From NCBI GenBank assembly GCA_937967705.1, contig CALCJG010000086.1, forward strand, positions 1 to 8,130: a stretch of 8,130 bases of DNA, written 5' to 3'. Under the pieces are notes generated by a model. That model was not told the origin of the DNA. It saw only the letters and a program-made list of their open reading frames with translations, and ran no database searches. Below are positions 6,058 through 8,130 of this stretch, in pieces. Numbering within the stretch: position 1 is the stretch's first letter; the number at the start of each line of letters is the position of its first letter. This DNA is from an uncultured Spirochaetia bacterium. Its GTDB lineage: Bacteria > Spirochaetota > UBA4802 > JAGODF01. The translations under genes were made by a program, and so were the position numbers.

Positions 6058-6093
6058 CAAAAAAAGGAGTATTGCTCCTTTTTTTGTTGACAT
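6051..6093. promoter_or_regulatory. inverted repeat 2, putative TetR operator carrying both -35 boxes
   Basis: ATGTCAACAAAAAAAGGAG (6051-6069) and its exact reverse complement (6075-6093) flank TATTG: 19-base perfect arms. The ends read TGTCAA and TTGACA, so the palindrome supplies outward-facing -35 hexamers to both divergent genes. Its centre is 60 bases from that of repeat 1, and both share an A-run, GGAG, five-base loop, CTCC, T-run layout. A dimeric regulator bound here would block both promoters. A7/T7 around a short GC stem also fits a bidirectional terminator, though the position upstream of both genes makes that less natural. Confidence 0.7.
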
Positions 6094-6116
6094 TATCAAT
6101 ATATGCAGGATACAAA
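6087..6116 (+). promoter_or_regulatory. candidate promoter of the TetR-family gene
   Basis: TTGACA (6087-6092), inside the right arm of inverted repeat 2, is followed after 18 bases by TACAAA (6111-6116, four of six). Transcription would start near 6123, leaving a 35-base leader with AGGA before ATG 6158. A perfect TATAAT at 6141-6146 has no -35 at a proper distance and would leave almost no leader, so I rank it second. Confidence 0.4.
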
Positions 6117-6157
6117 GCCGGTATTGACTGAACAGGTGGGTATAATCATACAGGACA

Positions 6158-6799
6158 ATGGATGACAATCTGAAACAACGAGTCTCCCCCCGGCAGGAAC
6201 GATCGGTTCATACGATTAACCTGATCCTTAATACCTCTCTCGCTCTTCTCCAGGAGGTCGGTTTCAACACCTTTACCACAAAGCTTGTTGCAGAGCGCGC
6301 CAACATAAGGATTCGCAACATATATCGCTATTTCCCCAACAAGCTGGCGATCATTGCAGCCCTGGCGGAGCGAATGACACAAAAGGAAGAGGCGTTCCTT
6401 GACAATTTTTCCATGATAGCAAATCCGGAAATTGATTGGGAAACAGCAGTTCGCACTACGATTGAATCCTTTGCAGAAAAGTCTTTCGAGGACAAATCGT
6501 TGATCACCATACGACATGCCCTTCATGGGAGCCCAAAGCTGCTTGAACTCGACAGGGTATCGAATCATAAAATTGCTGAAATGCTCATTTGCGCACTTAA
6601 GGCCCGAGGAACATCTCTCAGCGATGAACTACTGATGGTTGCGTCGGAAATCATTATTGATGCCACAACGGTGATATTGAATAAAACCGCCTATGAATAT
6701 TATTCTTCCAAAGACAGGAATAAAGCCGAGATGAGAATCACTGAGCTTATACGATTGATAATAAGCTACGGCTCACACCTCTTCCCACAAACCAATTAA
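6158..6799 (+). CDS. TetR-family transcriptional regulator
   Basis: A 213-residue protein with a typical N-terminal TetR DNA-binding domain: RSVHTINLILNTSLALLQEV (15-34), GFNTFTTKLVAERANI (35-50), then the recognition helix and conserved IYRYFPNKLAIIAALA (55-70). The remainder is a helical ligand-binding and dimerisation domain, with no motif that names its ligand. TetR proteins normally repress by binding a palindrome as dimers and release it on ligand binding. The neighbour on the other side of a 189-base gap is the dehydrogenase, and the gap holds two long perfect palindromes, one overlapping this gene's own -35 box, which suggests autoregulation plus control of the dehydrogenase. ATG 6158 is the first start; AGGA lies only two bases upstream, closer than usual, so translation may be modest. 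The ligand may be the dehydrogenase substrate, which is an inference. Confidence 0.9.
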   Translation: MDDNLKQRVSPRQERSVHTINLILNTSLALLQEVGFNTFTTKLVAERANIRIRNIYRYFPNKLAIIAALAERMTQKEEAFLDNFSMIANPEIDWETAVRTTIESFAEKSFEDKSLITIRHALHGSPKLLELDRVSNHKIAEMLICALKARGTSLSDELLMVASEIIIDATTVILNKTAYEYYSSKDRNKAEMRITELIRLIISYGSHLFPQTN

Positions 6800-6912
6800 C
6801 CATCAAAAGGAAGCCCAAACCCCAATCACTCCGTGGATTCAGCCCATACTGCTTTTAAGTATCTGGCGGTTATGAAAGCAGCCGGGGACAAGGGACTCCG
6901 TAGTACGAAACA

Positions 6913-7230
6913 TTACTTCGCTTTCCGTGCCGCTAATCGATTTAAGGTGAACATGAACCCGTTCGCATATCGTTCCTTAATAGCGGTTATCTCGCCATCG
7001 GTAAACATATCAAATTTCCTGAAAAGGCGACACGCTACATCCATCCAGGAAAAACGTATTCTCTTAAACTGCATAAAATCGAGATTATTCACCTCCCCTG
7101 TGTCCGTGTTCACCAGATCACTGGTGCCGATGGGATGGACATGGGGATTGTAAATAAAACCATTGCCGCAGGTATGTATGGTGGCCGCGATACCCACGGA
7201 CCAATCCGGTTCCTTGACAGGTACAAATTC
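6913..7230 (-). pseudogene. remnant of an IS91-like HUH (Y2) transposase
   Basis: On the minus strand a frame open to 7350 carries, from about 7230 down, EFVPVKEPDWSVGIAATIHT, CGNGFIYNPHVHPIG, and later ERYANGFMFTLN before TAA at 6915-6913. Transposases of the IS91/IS801 type contain 'G..A.IHTFG....FHPH.H.L' followed later by 'YPNGF.VY'. The HUH metal-binding pair is retained (HVH, bases 7143-7135). Only about 105 residues remain of a protein normally over 300 long. The zinc-binding N-terminus and the part after the PNGF-like block are gone, and the 40 residues before 7230 do not resemble the family. I see no element ends. From 6800 to 6912 there is nothing recognisable. The family call rests on recalled motifs only. 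Confidence 0.55.
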
Positions 7231-7267
7231 CACAACCGCCGCTCGGAGCTCCCATAAACACATTTTA

Positions 7268-7296
7268 TTGATAAGAAAAACATCCCCTGCTATAAT
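7268..7296 (+). promoter_or_regulatory. strong extended -10 promoter of the hemerythrin gene
   Basis: TTGATA (7268-7273), a 17-base spacer, then TATAAT (7291-7296) preceded by TGC, an extended -10 motif. The start would be near 7303, giving a leader of about 33 bases with AGAGG at 7323-7327, eight bases before ATG 7336. This is the best promoter in the window. Confidence 0.75.
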
Positions 7297-7335
7297 GATA
7301 CATAATGCCAGAGGCAGATAAGAGAGGTAACCCCC

Positions 7336-7746
7336 ATGGCCATCATTCACTGGAGCGCTTCACTCTCAACCGGCGTGGAAACCATAGACGAACAGCACCG
7401 CAGGCTCCTGGAGTATCTCAACCGGGTTCATGAGATCATGGTGGAAAACCGGGACGAAGAGGAACTGCAGGAGGTCTTCGAAGGGCTGATGGAATACACG
7501 GCCATACACTTCCGCCACGAGGAGGAGCTTTTCGATAGATACCGCTATCCCTTTGCCACGGGACATCGACGGGAACATGACAGGCTCCGCGAGCGCCTTG
7601 CTTCCGAGATTACGGAATACCGTGAAAAACGCCGGGACCTGATGTACCTCCTCGCCTTCCTGGTGGACTGGCTGATGGACCACATCCAGGGCACCGACAA
7701 AGCCTTCGGAGACTACCTTGCCGTGCGCCGGGTCCCGGGCTTCTAA
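7336..7746 (+). CDS. bacteriohemerythrin
   Basis: A complete 136-residue single-domain hemerythrin, about the usual bacterial length. All seven di-iron ligands of the family can be placed: His21 (DEQHRRL), His58 and Glu62 (HFRHEE), His77 and His81 (GHRREH), His116 (MDHIQ) and Asp121 (GTDKAF). The opening IIHWSASLSTGVETIDEQH is the canonical N-terminus. It binds O2 reversibly at an oxo-bridged di-iron centre in the cytoplasm; bacterial members serve in oxygen storage or delivery, sensing or protection of anaerobic enzymes. The start is supported by AGAGG eight bases upstream and a strong extended -10 promoter. It is a single-gene unit lying just after a transposase remnant and ending eight bases from the convergent acylase gene, so no partner is indicated. 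No fused sensor domain is present. Confidence 0.95.
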   Translation: MAIIHWSASLSTGVETIDEQHRRLLEYLNRVHEIMVENRDEEELQEVFEGLMEYTAIHFRHEEELFDRYRYPFATGHRREHDRLRERLASEITEYREKRRDLMYLLAFLVDWLMDHIQGTDKAFGDYLAVRRVPGF

Positions 7747-7754
7747 CCCCCCTG

Positions 7755-8130
7755 CTACTTATCACCCCTTAACGTAAGAACACTGGTATACTGCTGCCGC
7801 ACGGCCCCGGCCTTGAAAGGCAGGGGACTGGTCTGCCCCTTCAGGAAGAGGGGGATCATGTCCTCGTAATGGGGACTGGAGGGATGCCCCGACTGCCCGG
7901 GGACGCTCACCAGGGTTGCCGGCTCCTCCCGGTTGAAATCCACGATCATGCGCATGGCGGGGATGAGATGCACCTCGAAATCCTTGCCCATCAGCACGCC
8001 CGCCACGTTGACGGTGCTGTTGTCCCCCCCGGCGGGATAGGGACCGCGGTTGAGGTATCCCTTGAGAAAGGAGACCTTCCGGGTGAACTCGTGCTTCCAG
8101 TGATAGGTGTGCAGGCGCCCCCAACGCCAG
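7755..8130 (-). CDS. penicillin acylase family protein (C-terminal part)
   Basis: The gene enters from the right edge; only the last 124 residues are present, ending at TAG 7757-7755. It reads WRWGRLHTYHWKHEF, LNRGPYPAGGDNSTVNVAG, MRMIVDFNREEPATLVSVP and GQSGHPSSPHYEDMIPLFLK. These match the end of the penicillin acylase (Ntn-hydrolase) beta chain, with its 'W.WG.LH', 'GGD..TVN', 'R...D' and 'GQSG.P.S.HY.D....W..G' blocks. Family members hydrolyse amides such as beta-lactam side chains or acyl-homoserine lactones; they are self-cleaved precursors, usually exported, and the catalytic Ser at the start of the beta chain lies outside the window. The substrate cannot be told. The GTG at 8006 is internal, not a start. 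The convergent hemerythrin gene ends eight bases away with no clear terminator between. Confidence 0.88.
   Translation of the reverse strand, partial: WRWGRLHTYHWKHEFTRKVSFLKGYLNRGPYPAGGDNSTVNVAGVLMGKDFEVHLIPAMRMIVDFNREEPATLVSVPGQSGHPSSPHYEDMIPLFLKGQTSPLPFKAGAVRQQYTSVLTLRGDK

Noticed and set aside
6146..6568. 140-residue minus-strand frame over the TetR gene
   Set aside because: Antisense to a clear TetR helix-turn-helix; no motif of its own.
7762..8124. 120-residue minus-strand frame at the right edge
   Set aside because: It is a shifted shadow of the penicillin acylase frame, which carries the recognisable GGD, GQSG and PHYED blocks.
1..8130. CRISPR array, tRNA, rRNA or complete defence system
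   Set aside because: No regularly spaced direct repeats, no tRNA-like cloverleaf, and the only conflict-type genes are the decayed pairs and a lone DUF4143 ATPase.

Overview
The window looks like an accessory stretch of a bacterial chromosome. It has consensus-like -35/-10 promoters, AGGA/GAGG ribosome sites, mixed gene orientation and mostly single-gene units. The gene content (START-domain protein, bacteriohemerythrin, penicillin acylase family protein, MNT/HEPN remnants, AAA-DUF4143 ATPase) would fit an environmental Gram-negative such as a spirochaete or a member of the Desulfobacterota. No marker gene is present, so the lineage is a guess.

Layout. 1-335: the start of a secreted START-like protein on the minus strand, cut by the window edge. 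590-1321: an unfamiliar protein with a zinc ribbon at each end. 1333-2689: a toxin-antitoxin graveyard. It holds an intact 65-residue small protein overlapping the C-terminal remnant of a nucleotidyltransferase (minus strand). Head to head with these is a decayed MNT-HEPN pair (plus strand) carrying an in-frame stop, an Asp-to-Asn change in the catalytic DxD motif, a one-base frameshift and a lost 3' end. 2753-3925: an AAA ATPase of the DUF4143 type, with a good promoter placed so that the mRNA should be leaderless. 3962-4756: about 800 bases without a gene, rich in palindromes and stem-loops.

4757-6799: a divergent pair, a saccharopine-dehydrogenase-like oxidoreductase (minus) and a TetR-family regulator (plus). 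Their intergenic region carries two long perfect inverted repeats. The ends of the second one form outward-facing TTGACA -35 boxes for both genes. This is the clearest regulatory unit here, probably an autoregulated TetR switch controlling the oxidoreductase. 6913-7230: a remnant of an IS91-like HUH transposase. 7336-7746: a complete bacteriohemerythrin with a strong extended -10 promoter. 7755-8130: the C-terminal end of a penicillin acylase family protein, convergent with the hemerythrin gene and cut by the window edge.

I found no CRISPR array, tRNA, rRNA or convincing intact defence system. The most unusual material is the double inverted repeat, the small protein beside the nucleotidyltransferase remnant, and the double zinc-ribbon protein.
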